Shown in pieces: positions 32,355-40,860 of a DNA stretch of 64,000 bases; the stretch's first letter is position 1, and every line of letters begins with the position of its first letter. Source of the DNA: CAZQGO01 sp964593065 (GTDB taxonomy: Bacteria > Oederibacteriota > JAAXVQ01); the NCBI GenBank assembly GCA_964593065.1, contig CAZQGO010000001.1, forward strand, positions 62,001-126,000, given 5' to 3'. Under the pieces are notes generated by a model, which worked only from the letters and a program-made list of their open reading frames with translations, was not told the origin of the DNA and ran no database searches. The translations under genes and the position numbers were made by a program.

Positions 32355-32472
32355 CCTCATCAAAAGGATGAGGCTTAGGGTTCGGGGGCGATGAAGCCCC
32401 CGACTGAAGTAGGAAGGAAAGCAGGACGCATCGGCGTCCGCGTCAGGGGAACCTGTGGTTCCCCTGAAAGCA
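32355..32472 (+). repeat. Structured intergenic element, copy C (ahead of cpaB)
   Basis: This is the shortest and most complete copy. CCTCATC/GATGAGG closes on a 5-base loop; GGGGGC-GATGAA-GCCCCC, GGACGC-ATCG-GCGTCC and a perfect 10-base stem CAGGGGAACC/GGTTCCCCTG with a TGT loop follow in order, ending GAAAGC. The first 89 bases of the shared core differ from copy A at one base (A at 32391 for G at 20681). The cpaB ribosome-binding site starts about 10 bases further down. Confidence 0.75.
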
Positions 32473-32494
32473 CCAATGGTCCAGGAGGAGAAGC

Positions 32495-33307
32495 ATGAAC
32501 AGGCAAATCATCATCGCCCTCGTACTCGCGGCCCTGGCGGCCTGCCTGACCTATTATTACATCAGCGAAAAGGAAGCCGCCGTGCAGGCGGACGTCACGC
32601 CGGTCAAGGTGCTGGTGGCCAAAAAACCCGTCAACCGGGGCAGCCTGCTGACGGCGGACAAGGTCGCCATCGTGGATGTGCCCGGGGCCTACGTGATGCC
32701 CGGGGCCATTTCGGCCGCCACCCCCAAGGAGGTGGCCAAACAGTGGGAGGAATATAAAAACCAGTTCGCCATGGTGCCCATCGCCAAGGGCGAGCAGATC
32801 CTGCCGAACAAGCTTTCCAAAATCCTGCCGGGCTTCGCCGGCGTGGTGCCCGACGGCATGCGCATCGAGTCCTTCGCCTTGGATGCAGCCGCCGCCGTGG
32901 GCGGGCATGTGAAGCCCGGAAACCGCGTGGACGTGCTGGGCACCTTCGAACATCAGTACCAGGGATTGAAAAGAATCACGGCCGTGGTGCTGGCGCAGGA
33001 CATCCTGGTCACGGCGGTGGGGAACGTGACCACGGCGGACCAGGCCCGCGAGGGTTCCCGGGGTGCGGTACCGGCCGGCGGCAGCGTGACCGTGAGCCTG
33101 GCGCTGGCGCCCGAAGACGCGGTCCGGCTGGCCTTGTCCGAGCAGGAAGGCCGCCTGAAGCTGGCGCTGCGCGCCATGGGGGACGAAAATTTCCTGGACT
33201 TGCCCGATCAGAACCTGGGCAGCGTCTTGGGGCCGCTGATGAAGGTCCGGCGCGAGGAAATCAAGTCCGCCCCCCGGCGCGTTCCGATCATCAAAGGCCT
33301 GCAGTAA
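32495..33307 (+). CDS. cpaB: Flp pilus assembly protein CpaB (RcpC)
   Basis: The 270-residue protein has one N-terminal membrane segment (residues 5-22), then an SAF domain (VLVAKKPVNRGSLLTADKV, with PIAKGEQILPNKL) and a CpaB domain (RIESFALDAAAAVGGHVKPG, NRVDVLGTF). CpaB proteins sit in the periplasm and help the secretin or bind the cell wall. ATG follows AGGAGGAG. It opens the main Tad operon behind the structured element; the downstream gene follows after 54 bases. Confidence 0.9.
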   Translation: MNRQIIIALVLAALAACLTYYYISEKEAAVQADVTPVKVLVAKKPVNRGSLLTADKVAIVDVPGAYVMPGAISAATPKEVAKQWEEYKNQFAMVPIAKGEQILPNKLSKILPGFAGVVPDGMRIESFALDAAAAVGGHVKPGNRVDVLGTFEHQYQGLKRITAVVLAQDILVTAVGNVTTADQAREGSRGAVPAGGSVTVSLALAPEDAVRLALSEQEGRLKLALRAMGDENFLDLPDQNLGSVLGPLMKVRREEIKSAPRRVPIIKGLQ

Positions 33308-33361
33308 CCGCCGGCAACGGACCGGTTCGCGCGGCGGGATTATTTCCGCGGGAGGGGATGT

Positions 33362-34309
33362 ATGAAGCCTATCCAAATCATGCTGGGCGCGGGCGGCCTG
33401 CTGCTGGCGGCTTCCGGCGTGCTGGCCGGGCCGGACATCAATCTTACGCTGGGTGGCGCCAAGGTGGTGACCGTGCGCTCGCTGGAGCGGGTGGCGATCG
33501 GCAACCCCGAGGTGGCGGACGTCAAGCAGATCAGCGACCGGGAGCTGCTGGTGAGCGGCAAGAACCTGGGGACCACCACCTTGATCGTGTGGAAATCCGA
33601 CGGGCGAAAAGACATTTCCACCGTGGTGGTGGCCGCCGGCAAGTCCGCGCAGACCATGATCGAGGTGGATGTTCAGGTCATGGAGATCTCCAAGTCCGAT
33701 AACATGGATTTGGGGCTGGATTGGGAGAAGCTGGCGGGTGCGGGCGGGCAATTGACCCTGGTGGAGTCCACCAACCCCTTGCGGGCGATCGGCACCCTGG
33801 AACGCGGCAAGCTGGATCTCCTGCTGAAATTGCTGGTGGAGAAGGGAAATGCCAAGGTTCTGGCCAGGCCCAAACTGCTGACCTTAAGCGGGCACAAGGC
33901 CAGCTTTTCCTCCGGCGGAGAAATCCCCGTTTCCACGGTCAGCGCCACGGGCCAGGTCAGCGTGGAGTGGAAAAAATACGGCGTGAATCTCGACGTCCTA
34001 CCCACGGCCACCGCCACCAACAGCATCAGCGCCGAAATCCGCGCCGAGGTTTCCGACGCGGATTTCACCCACTTAGTCCAGGGCAACCCGGCCATCAAGA
34101 CGCGCTGGGCTTCCTCCACCATCCAGGTGGATCCCGGCGCCACGGTGGTCATCGGCGGCCTGATCCAGAACAAAACCCAGGTCAGACACCAGGGCCTGCC
34201 GGTGTTGTCGGAAATTCCCGTGCTGGGATACCTCTTCAAGTCCACACGGCTCATCCAGGATGAATCCGAACTCGTGATTTTCGTGACGCCGCAGCTGGTG
34301 CGGCAGTAG
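33362..34309 (+). CDS. cpaC: Tad-system secretin CpaC (RcpA), short form
   Basis: CpaC forms the outer-membrane channel through which the Flp pilus emerges. The 315-residue protein has a signal peptide (to about residue 22), an N-terminal BON-like segment with VKQISDRELLVSGKNLGTT and a secretin domain: ISKSDNMDLGLDW, KVLARPKLLTLSGHKASFSS, VDPGATVVIGGLIQN, VLSEIPVLGYLFKS. It is shorter than most CpaC proteins (about 450 residues), with only one periplasmic N-domain. The secretin core itself is intact. Confidence 0.88.
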   Translation: MKPIQIMLGAGGLLLAASGVLAGPDINLTLGGAKVVTVRSLERVAIGNPEVADVKQISDRELLVSGKNLGTTTLIVWKSDGRKDISTVVVAAGKSAQTMIEVDVQVMEISKSDNMDLGLDWEKLAGAGGQLTLVESTNPLRAIGTLERGKLDLLLKLLVEKGNAKVLARPKLLTLSGHKASFSSGGEIPVSTVSATGQVSVEWKKYGVNLDVLPTATATNSISAEIRAEVSDADFTHLVQGNPAIKTRWASSTIQVDPGATVVIGGLIQNKTQVRHQGLPVLSEIPVLGYLFKSTRLIQDESELVIFVTPQLVRQ

Positions 34310-34319
34310 GGGGAGGGCG

Positions 34320-36416
34320 ATGCCTGACACCACGGCAGGGCGGATCATCGTTTTCCACGGCGGCAAGGGAGGCGCAGGGAAGAGCCTCCTGGCGCAAAAC
34401 CTGGCCTCCGCGCTCGCGGACCGCGGGCGGCGGAGCATTTTGCTGCTGGATCTCGACGCCGCCGGCCGCGGCGAGTACGCGGTGCGCTGGCCCCTGCCCG
34501 AGGGGCCGAGCCTGGCGGACATCGCGGGCCGATTGAGCCGCTTCGATGAGAACACCATCCGGGGTTATTTCCCCAGGAGCCCGTCCGGCGTGGAAGTCGC
34601 GGCCTTGGCGCGGGACGCCCGCCAGGCCCTGGAAGTGACCAGCCACCAGGTGCAGCGGGCCCTGGGGCTTTTCCGCCGCGCGTACGAGGCCGTGGTGGTG
34701 GACAACCTGGCCGGTTGGGACGCACTGGCCTTGGCCGTCTTGGACGCCGCGGACAATATCCTGATGATCTGCGCTCCGGACCTCGTCGGGGTCCAGCAGG
34801 CCAGGGAGGACAGCCGGCGATACCAGGAGCACAAGTTTCCGGCGGCCAAGATCGGTTTGATCCTCAACCGTGCCGACGTGCCGGAAGCGCTGACCCCGGA
34901 GGCCCTGGGCCAGGCCCTCCCCGGTCACCCTTTGCTCGCGGCGTTGCCGTTCGAACCGAACGCCACCGAGGCCATCAATACCCGGCGTGACCTGGTTTCA
35001 CTGTTTCCCCACGCCCCCTGGACCAAGGCGGTCCAGGCCCTGGCCCGGAACCTGGAGTCCACGGCCCGTTTCCAGACCCGGACCCCGGGAGCCTCCGGGG
35101 ATCAGGGCGCGTGCGAAGAAACGGCTGCTGCCAAAGTCGACACGGCGCGGATCAAGGAAAGGATCCACCGCCTCCTGCTGGAACATCCCGAAATCAGGTC
35201 GTACGCCTCGGATCCGGCGTTGAACCCAGCCAGCCAGGGCTTCCTGCGGGAAAAGGTGGAAAGCGTGGTGACCTCCCTGATGGCCTTGGAAGCCCCGGAA
35301 CTGAGCGTGCGCGAGGAACGGGAACGGCTGGTGCGGGAGGTGGTGGATGAAGCCCTGGGCCTGGGGCCGCTGGAGGATCTGATCCGGGACGAGTCGGTGA
35401 CGGAGATCATGGTAAACCGCCGGGATCAAATCTACGTGGAACAGGAGGGCCGCCTGCGCTTGACCCCGAAATACTTTATCAGCGACAAGCAGCTGATGAC
35501 GGTCATTGAACGCATCGTGGCGCCCCTGGGGCGCCGCATCGACGAGAGCCAGCCCTATGTGGACGCCCGCTTGGCGGACGGCTCCCGCGTCAACGCCATC
35601 ATCCCCCCGCTGGCCTTGAAAGGGCCCTGCCTGACCATCCGGAAATTTTCCAAGCAGCGTCTCAGCGTCGCGGACCTGATCCGGTTCGATTCCTTGACGC
35701 CGGCCATGTCGGGGTTCTTGGGAGCCTGCGTGGCGGCGCGCAAGAACATCGTGATCTCCGGCGGCACGGGTTCCGGTAAAACCACCCTCTTGAACGTCGT
35801 GGCGGCCTACATCCCGGAGGACGAGCGCATTGTCACGGTGGAGGACGCGGCCGAGCTCAACCTGCCCCAGCCGCATGTCGTGACCCTGGAGGCGCGGCCC
35901 GCCAACATCGAGGGCAAGGGAGCGATCAGCATCCGGGATCTGGTGCGCAATTGCCTGCGCATGCGTCCCGACCGCATCGTGGTGGGGGAGTGCCGCGGCG
36001 GCGAGGCCCTGGATATGCTGCAGGCCATGAACACGGGCCACGACGGCTCCCTGACCACGGCGCACGCCAATTCTCCCCGGGACGTGATCGCACGCCTGGA
36101 GACCATGGTCCTCATGTCGGGCATGGACCTGCCGGTCCGGGCGATCCGCGAGCAGGTGGCCAGCGCCGTGGACATCGTGGTTCAGCAGTCCCGCCTGCAG
36201 GACGGCTCGCGCAAGGTCACCCAGATCGCGGAGGTCGCGGGGCTGGAGGAGGGAATGATCGTTCTGAAGGACATCTTTGTGTATCAGCAGACCGGCCTGG
36301 AGCCAAGCGGCCGGGTCCGGGGCGAGTTTCAGGCGACCGGACACGTGCCGGCATTCATCCGGGACCTGGCTGCGCGCGGCATCGACATTGACGAGGAAAT
36401 CTTCCGGAAGATATAA
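34320..36416 (+). CDS. Fused TadZ-like and TadA/CpaF ATPase
   Basis: Residues 1 to about 260 form a ParA/MinD-type ATPase with the deviant Walker A FHGGKGGAGKSLLAQNLA (about 13-30) and LLDLDAAGRG, like TadZ/CpaE, which places the pilus machinery at the pole. Residues about 300-698 form the secretion ATPase CpaF: VTEIMVNRRDQIYVE, GGTGSGKTTLL (about 480), RPDRIVVGECRGGEALD and TGHDGSLTTAHANSP, the motor of assembly. The two are normally separate genes; here one reading frame joins them through an acidic linker. ATG follows GGGGGAGG. It overlaps nothing; the TadB gene begins 41 bases later. Confidence 0.88.
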   Translation: MPDTTAGRIIVFHGGKGGAGKSLLAQNLASALADRGRRSILLLDLDAAGRGEYAVRWPLPEGPSLADIAGRLSRFDENTIRGYFPRSPSGVEVAALARDARQALEVTSHQVQRALGLFRRAYEAVVVDNLAGWDALALAVLDAADNILMICAPDLVGVQQAREDSRRYQEHKFPAAKIGLILNRADVPEALTPEALGQALPGHPLLAALPFEPNATEAINTRRDLVSLFPHAPWTKAVQALARNLESTARFQTRTPGASGDQGACEETAAAKVDTARIKERIHRLLLEHPEIRSYASDPALNPASQGFLREKVESVVTSLMALEAPELSVREERERLVREVVDEALGLGPLEDLIRDESVTEIMVNRRDQIYVEQEGRLRLTPKYFISDKQLMTVIERIVAPLGRRIDESQPYVDARLADGSRVNAIIPPLALKGPCLTIRKFSKQRLSVADLIRFDSLTPAMSGFLGACVAARKNIVISGGTGSGKTTLLNVVAAYIPEDERIVTVEDAAELNLPQPHVVTLEARPANIEGKGAISIRDLVRNCLRMRPDRIVVGECRGGEALDMLQAMNTGHDGSLTTAHANSPRDVIARLETMVLMSGMDLPVRAIREQVASAVDIVVQQSRLQDGSRKVTQIAEVAGLEEGMIVLKDIFVYQQTGLEPSGRVRGEFQATGHVPAFIRDLAARGIDIDEEIFRKI

Positions 36417-36457
36417 CCACCGGCGCAAACGGCGCCGGACGTCCGGCAAGGGGATCC

Positions 36458-37354
36458 ATGAACAGTCTCCTGGGAGTGAAATATCTGAGTTGTGCCTTGT
36501 TGTTCCTGGCCGTGTATCTTCTCGCGCTGGGCGTGGATCTCCCGCGCCGAAACCAGTGGCAAAGGTGGCTGGACCGCCTGCAGGTCCGGATGCGCCGGGA
36601 AACCGCGGACCCGGACCGCCCCGAAAGCGGGAGCCGTCGGGCGCGGCGCGAGCTCAACCTTCGCGTTCTCGGGTTGGCGGGCGGCTTCTGTTTGGGGCTG
36701 GCCCTGGCCTGGGACCCGGCCTTTCCGGCCGCCACCCTGGCGCTGGCGGGTATTCTGGCCGCAGCGGGTTTTTATGTCCCGGTCCTGATCGCGGCCTCGC
36801 GGGAGCGCCAGCGCCGCCGCGCCTTGGAAACGCAATTGCCGGATGCCCTGGAATTGACCGCCAATTCCATGCGCGCCGGACTGTCCCTGGTCCAGGCTCT
36901 GGAGGTCGTGGCCCGCGAAATCCCCCGGCCGCTGGCGGCCGAACTGTCGGATGTTCTTCGGGACGTGCGCCTGGGCCTGGCTCCCGAGGATGCCTTGGCC
37001 AAGCTGTCCGGCAGATGGAAAAACCCCGACCTGGAGTTATTCGTGCTGGCCGCGGAGGTATCCCGGCGCACGGGAGGCAATTTGGCGGCCGTGGCCGTGC
37101 AAATCGTGGAAACCGTCCGGGAACGGGTGCGCTTGCAGGGCCGCATTGCGTCGCTCACGGCCCAGGGCAAGATGTCGGGCTGGGTCGTCGGCCTGCTGCC
37201 TCTGGGCCTGCTGGTGGCCATGAGCCTGCTGGATCCGGAACTCATGCAGGGCTTTCTGCGACATCCCCTGGGTTGGATGCTTCTGGCCGGGGGTGTAATC
37301 ATGGAAATCCTGGGCGCCTTTTTCATTCGGAAAATCATCGACATCGACGTATAA
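36458..37354 (+). CDS. tadB: Tad inner-membrane protein TadB
   Basis: The 298-residue protein belongs to the T2SSF/TadB family, which forms the inner-membrane platform together with TadC. It has membrane segments near 10-25, 68-85, 90-105 and again at about 240-260 and 275-295, with the family core LPDALELTANSMRAGLSLVQ and RRTGGNLAAVAVQIVETVRER in the cytoplasmic loop. ATG 41 bases after the fused ATPase. TadC follows 9 bases downstream. Confidence 0.92.
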   Translation: MNSLLGVKYLSCALLFLAVYLLALGVDLPRRNQWQRWLDRLQVRMRRETADPDRPESGSRRARRELNLRVLGLAGGFCLGLALAWDPAFPAATLALAGILAAAGFYVPVLIAASRERQRRRALETQLPDALELTANSMRAGLSLVQALEVVAREIPRPLAAELSDVLRDVRLGLAPEDALAKLSGRWKNPDLELFVLAAEVSRRTGGNLAAVAVQIVETVRERVRLQGRIASLTAQGKMSGWVVGLLPLGLLVAMSLLDPELMQGFLRHPLGWMLLAGGVIMEILGAFFIRKIIDIDV

Positions 37355-37363
37355 GGAGCCGGT

Positions 37364-38248
37364 ATGTTTGAAGGGTTGATCCCGCTGCTGATGTTCATCG
37401 CCGTGTTTCTATGCGCCTGGAACCTGCAGCGCCTGATCCGTGCGCGGCGCCTGCAGCACCAGGTGGTGGCGCTCGGAACCGCAGCCGACCGGCAGGCCGT
37501 GGGGCCGAGACCGCCGGCCTGGAAGAAGCTCTTCTTCAACCTGTTGCCGCTGCTCGGGGCCTGGCAGGCGCGCTGGCTGCCTGAGACCTGGCGCCTTCGG
37601 GTTGAAAAGCGGCTCGCCTACATACCGCCATGGCAGGGACGAACCGCTTCCGAATGGCTTGCAGCCAAGGAACTGGCGGCGGTTGCCGGCCTGGGGGCCG
37701 GCTGGCTGCTGGCGGGGGATGCCTGGTGGGCCGCGCTCCTGGCCCTCGGGGCCTTTTTTCTGCCCGAGCTGTGGCTGCGGGAACAGGACCAGAAACGGCG
37801 GCGGGGCATCTTGCGCGAATTGCCGAACCTCCTGGATTTGCTCGCGGCCTGCATGGAAGCCGGCCTGGGGTTCGAGCAGGCCCTGCTGACGATCCTGGAG
37901 CGGGATCAGCGCGGGTATTTGAAAACCGAGCTGACCGAGATGATGCGCGCCATCCGCATGGGCGAGTCCCGGCGCGATGCGCTGCTGGAAATGGCGCAGC
38001 GCGTGGAGGAGCAGGATTTTACCACGTTTACCACCGCTTTGATGCAGGCGGAAAAGCTGGGCGTCAGCATCAGCCACACCTTGCAGACGCAGGCGGTCCA
38101 GCTGCGAAGCAAACGTTCGCAGCAGGTGGAAAAACTGGCTTTGGAAGCGCCGGTAAAATTGCTTTTCCCCCTGATCGTGTTCATTTTTCCCGTGGTTTTT
38201 CTGGTCTTGTTCGGCCCGCTGGTGATCCGGTTCATCCAGGGTTTTTAG
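37364..38248 (+). CDS. tadC: Tad inner-membrane protein TadC
   Basis: The 294-residue protein is the second T2SSF-type platform component: LPNLLDLLAACMEAGLGFEQ, MMRAIRMGESRRDALLEM and a C-terminal hydrophobic pair (FPLIVFIFPVVFLVLFG). It lies 9 bases behind tadB and 15 ahead of an ECF sigma gene, so the sigma factor is in the same operon. Confidence 0.92.
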   Translation: MFEGLIPLLMFIAVFLCAWNLQRLIRARRLQHQVVALGTAADRQAVGPRPPAWKKLFFNLLPLLGAWQARWLPETWRLRVEKRLAYIPPWQGRTASEWLAAKELAAVAGLGAGWLLAGDAWWAALLALGAFFLPELWLREQDQKRRRGILRELPNLLDLLAACMEAGLGFEQALLTILERDQRGYLKTELTEMMRAIRMGESRRDALLEMAQRVEEQDFTTFTTALMQAEKLGVSISHTLQTQAVQLRSKRSQQVEKLALEAPVKLLFPLIVFIFPVVFLVLFGPLVIRFIQGF

Positions 38249-38263
38249 GAAAGGTCCGTTCCC

Positions 38264-38890
38264 GTGTCAAAATATCCCGTGCATCCGGCCTACGCGGATT
38301 TGCCGGAATCGGATATTATCGCGCGCTGCCGCCAGGGCGATCTGGAGGCCTTCAACGTCCTGATCAGCCGCTACGAAACGCGGGTATTAAACCTGACGCT
38401 GCGGTATCTGCGGGATTACCATCAAGCCGTGGATGAAACCCAGGAAATCTTTGTCAAGGTCTTCCGGAAAATCGGGCTGTTCAAGGGCGAGGCCGCCTTC
38501 GGCACCTGGCTCTACCGCATCACGAGCAACCACTGTTTCAATGTTCTGAAACAGAAGCGTTCGGGATTCGGAGACCGGCAGAAGATGATTTCCCTGGAGT
38601 CGGCCCAACAGGGCCGTTACCCCCAGGTGTGGCAGGATGCGCGCGCGCCCAAACCCGACGAGGTCTTGGCCCAGGAGGAACTGCGCCAGCTCCTGCTGGA
38701 GCTCATCGAGCACCTGGCCCCCGTACAACGCCAAGTCATTGTCCTGCGGCACTTCGAGCATTTGAGCTACGAGGAGATCGCCGCGATTATGGAATTGCCG
38801 GTCACGACCATTCGCTCCTGCCTCTTCCGGGCGCGCAAACGCCTGCGGATTCTGCTGACGAAAAAACGGGGTAAGCATCGTGAAAAATGA
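38264..38890 (+). CDS. ECF-type sigma factor at the end of the Tad operon
   Basis: The 208-residue protein shows region 2 (DLEAFNVLISRYETRVLNLT, DETQEIFVKVFRKIG, FGTWLYRITSNHCFNVLKQK) and region 4 (LAPVQRQVIVLRHFEHLSYE, EIAAIMELPVTTIRSCLFRA). It starts with GTG after AGGAAAGG. It is the second ECF sigma factor in the window. The gene 11 bases upstream of its stop codon overlap encodes a likely anti-sigma factor. Its place behind tadC suggests that pilus expression and this regulon are linked. Confidence 0.9.
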   Translation: MSKYPVHPAYADLPESDIIARCRQGDLEAFNVLISRYETRVLNLTLRYLRDYHQAVDETQEIFVKVFRKIGLFKGEAAFGTWLYRITSNHCFNVLKQKRSGFGDRQKMISLESAQQGRYPQVWQDARAPKPDEVLAQEELRQLLLELIEHLAPVQRQVIVLRHFEHLSYEEIAAIMELPVTTIRSCLFRARKRLRILLTKKRGKHREK

Positions 38891-39887
38891 TTGGGACCGA
38901 TTATTGAACGCCTACTTGGAGGGTGACCTGCCGGCCGCCCAGCGGGACCGGGTGGAGGAGCTGCTGCGGCGGAATCCCCAGGCCCGCCGGGATCTCGATG
39001 CATGGCGGCGGGTTATCGGCGGCCTGGAGAACGCCGCGCCTCCGGTTGTGCCGGCGCCGCCCGAACTCAGAACGCGGATCATGGACCGGCTGCGCGCTTC
39101 CGGAGGCGGCGGAACCGGCGGCGGGGGCACGGGTCCGGCTTGGCGGTGGATTCGCTGGCCCCACGTGCTGTCCGTTTTGGTGCTGGCGGGCTTGACCGGG
39201 ACCTTCATCCATCTGGACCACACCCGCCAGTCACGGGTCCAGGCGCTGCCGCCGGTTTCCGGGGGGCAGGCCTCGGAAGCATCCCTGGACCGGCGCGCGC
39301 CCATTCCGCCCGGATCGCAGGCGGCCGAGGCTGGCGGATCGTCGGGCCGGACCCAGGCATCGCCCGCGGACATCCGCTCGGGCCGGAATTCGCTGCCAAA
39401 AAGCCGGCAGGCTTATTCTTCCGAGACGCACGGGATTTTGGTCATTGGCTCCGGCGCCCCGGGGGCCCGGGGCGGGGAGAGGAAGCCCGGAGTGGAAAAG
39501 CCCGCCGCCGGCCGGGCGGAGGAAGTGGTTCCTGCGGTGGTTTCCCGTGAACCGGGGCAGCGGTTGGAGGACGCATCGGGATGGACGGCATCCAGGCTGG
39601 CGGAGGTCTTCCGGCTTCAAGGCTGGTCTGCGGGCGAAGCTCGTTTTGTCCTGCGCTTGGCTCAGAGTCATAACCTGGATCCTGTTTTGCTGGGTTTGGC
39701 ACAACATGATTTTCCGCGGTTTGCAAGTCTGGAGCTGGCGGGCCGTCTCCGTGCGTCCTTGAATCGCTCGGCCGGGCAGCCCGCGGATGTCCGCCTGTCG
39801 CGGATCTTGACAGATTTGGGCGGCGACCCGAAAACCTTGCTGCCCCGGTGGAAAAAAGCCCTGGCTGGCGACGGACCGCGGCCATGA
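38880..39887 (+). CDS. Likely membrane anti-sigma factor
   Basis: The 335-residue protein begins with GTG inside the sigma gene (11-base overlap). Residues 1-45 (LLNAYLEGDLPAAQRDRVEE) resemble the helical N-terminus of anti-sigma factors without the zinc-binding Cys. A membrane segment lies around 100-115 after a Gly-rich stretch (GGGGTGGGG), followed by a low-complexity external region and a helical C-terminal part (about 225-330). The overlap with a sigma gene and the topology support anti-sigma function; no direct motif proves it. Confidence 0.65.
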   Translation: MKNDWDRLLNAYLEGDLPAAQRDRVEELLRRNPQARRDLDAWRRVIGGLENAAPPVVPAPPELRTRIMDRLRASGGGGTGGGGTGPAWRWIRWPHVLSVLVLAGLTGTFIHLDHTRQSRVQALPPVSGGQASEASLDRRAPIPPGSQAAEAGGSSGRTQASPADIRSGRNSLPKSRQAYSSETHGILVIGSGAPGARGGERKPGVEKPAAGRAEEVVPAVVSREPGQRLEDASGWTASRLAEVFRLQGWSAGEARFVLRLAQSHNLDPVLLGLAQHDFPRFASLELAGRLRASLNRSAGQPADVRLSRILTDLGGDPKTLLPRWKKALAGDGPRP

Positions 39888-40158
39888 TGCGGATTCCCTT
39901 CCTGCCCGGCCGGATTTAAGTCCGCAGCCTGGGCCGGTTCCACGGAGCTGCCTGCCTTTTTTCCGATTTCGGACCATGTTCCATCATCTCTTTTGCCATC
40001 CCGTAGCCCATCCGACTTAAAAGCGAAGCCGGTAAACCAGAGACCCATCCGGTGTGATGAAAAGAAAGACCGCCGGTCCGACGGAAAAAATGCAACGTCC
40101 AGTCCTTTCCATGGTCCATTCTTAAGCAGGTCTTCACCATCACTTCAAAGGAGGTAGT
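39888..40158. other. Intergenic region with dyads, no gene assigned
   Basis: This 271-base stretch holds a direct repeat CCCATCCG (40007-40014 and 40044-40051), the segment GCGAAGCCGGTAAACC between them, and a perfect dyad GACCG-C-CGGTC at 40068-40078. It could be a structured leader of the gene at 40159, but it matches no RNA family that I can name. Minus-strand ORFs across it are of low quality. Confidence 0.3.
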
Positions 40159-40797
40159 ATGATGAGGCACGGCGTAGCACGAGCGTTATCCGGCACAATT
40201 GTTCTTAGCATGGCGCTTTTGGGCGGACCGGCGGCGTACGGGGCACCCCTCCCCGCGGCGAAAGGAAAATTGAAAACCCGGACCGGAACCGTGGCTGCTT
40301 TCAGCCGGGAGGAATTGGTGGTAAACAGCGGCAAGCGCGGGGAGCTCCGGCTCAGCCTGGTTCCCGGAACTCAAGTGACGAGGGAAAAATCCGCGGAAAT
40401 CTCGCGTCTCCGGGTCGGTGCGCTGATTCGCCTGGAGGGGCGTGGCGGAGAAAATCAGTTTCATGCCCGACGGCTGATCCTGTTATCGCCGGATGAAAAG
40501 TGGCGGCAAGCCAAGCAGGGCAAGACCGGCCCGGCCTTCGGCCCAACGCCCCGGAAAGCCGAGTTGAAGGCCAAGGTGGCGAGTGTTCAGCCCTTGCGGG
40601 CGGAAAACCGTTTCGGGCAAAAGTTCGATTTGCTGGTGGGCCCGGAAACGACGATCTTGGCCGACGAGAAATCCACGGCGGATCAAATCGAAACCGGGGA
40701 CAGGGTACGCGTCCGGTATCGGGATCAAGAAGCGGGGAAGGTGGCGGAGCACATCCGGATTCTCGTGCCCGCGGCTTTTCAGGAAGTGAGAGGATAA
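40159..40797 (+). CDS. Exported protein, DUF5666-like
   Basis: The 212-residue protein has a signal peptide ending about AAYGAP and two related beta-rich halves: TGTVAAFSREELVVNSGK with VGALIRLEGRG, and KVASVQPLRAEN with ETGDRVRVRYRD. This alternation of TGxV and GDxVxVxY motifs is seen in DUF5666-type OB-fold repeats. It may bind small molecules or cell-surface polymers, but this is a guess. The ATG follows a strong AAAGGAGG, so it is probably well translated. It stands alone and faces ymdB tail to tail. Confidence 0.65.
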   Translation: MMRHGVARALSGTIVLSMALLGGPAAYGAPLPAAKGKLKTRTGTVAAFSREELVVNSGKRGELRLSLVPGTQVTREKSAEISRLRVGALIRLEGRGGENQFHARRLILLSPDEKWRQAKQGKTGPAFGPTPRKAELKAKVASVQPLRAENRFGQKFDLLVGPETTILADEKSTADQIETGDRVRVRYRDQEAGKVAEHIRILVPAAFQEVRG

Positions 40798-40860
40798 TCC
40801 CCAGGTTGGGCGGATGGAATTTCCGGTGCCGCGGGGACAAGAGGCAAGCTTGCCAGCCGT

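Noticed and set aside
39916..40170. An 84-residue minus-strand ORF
   Set aside because: It overlaps the ribosome-binding site of the gene on the other strand and has no recognisable composition or start signal.
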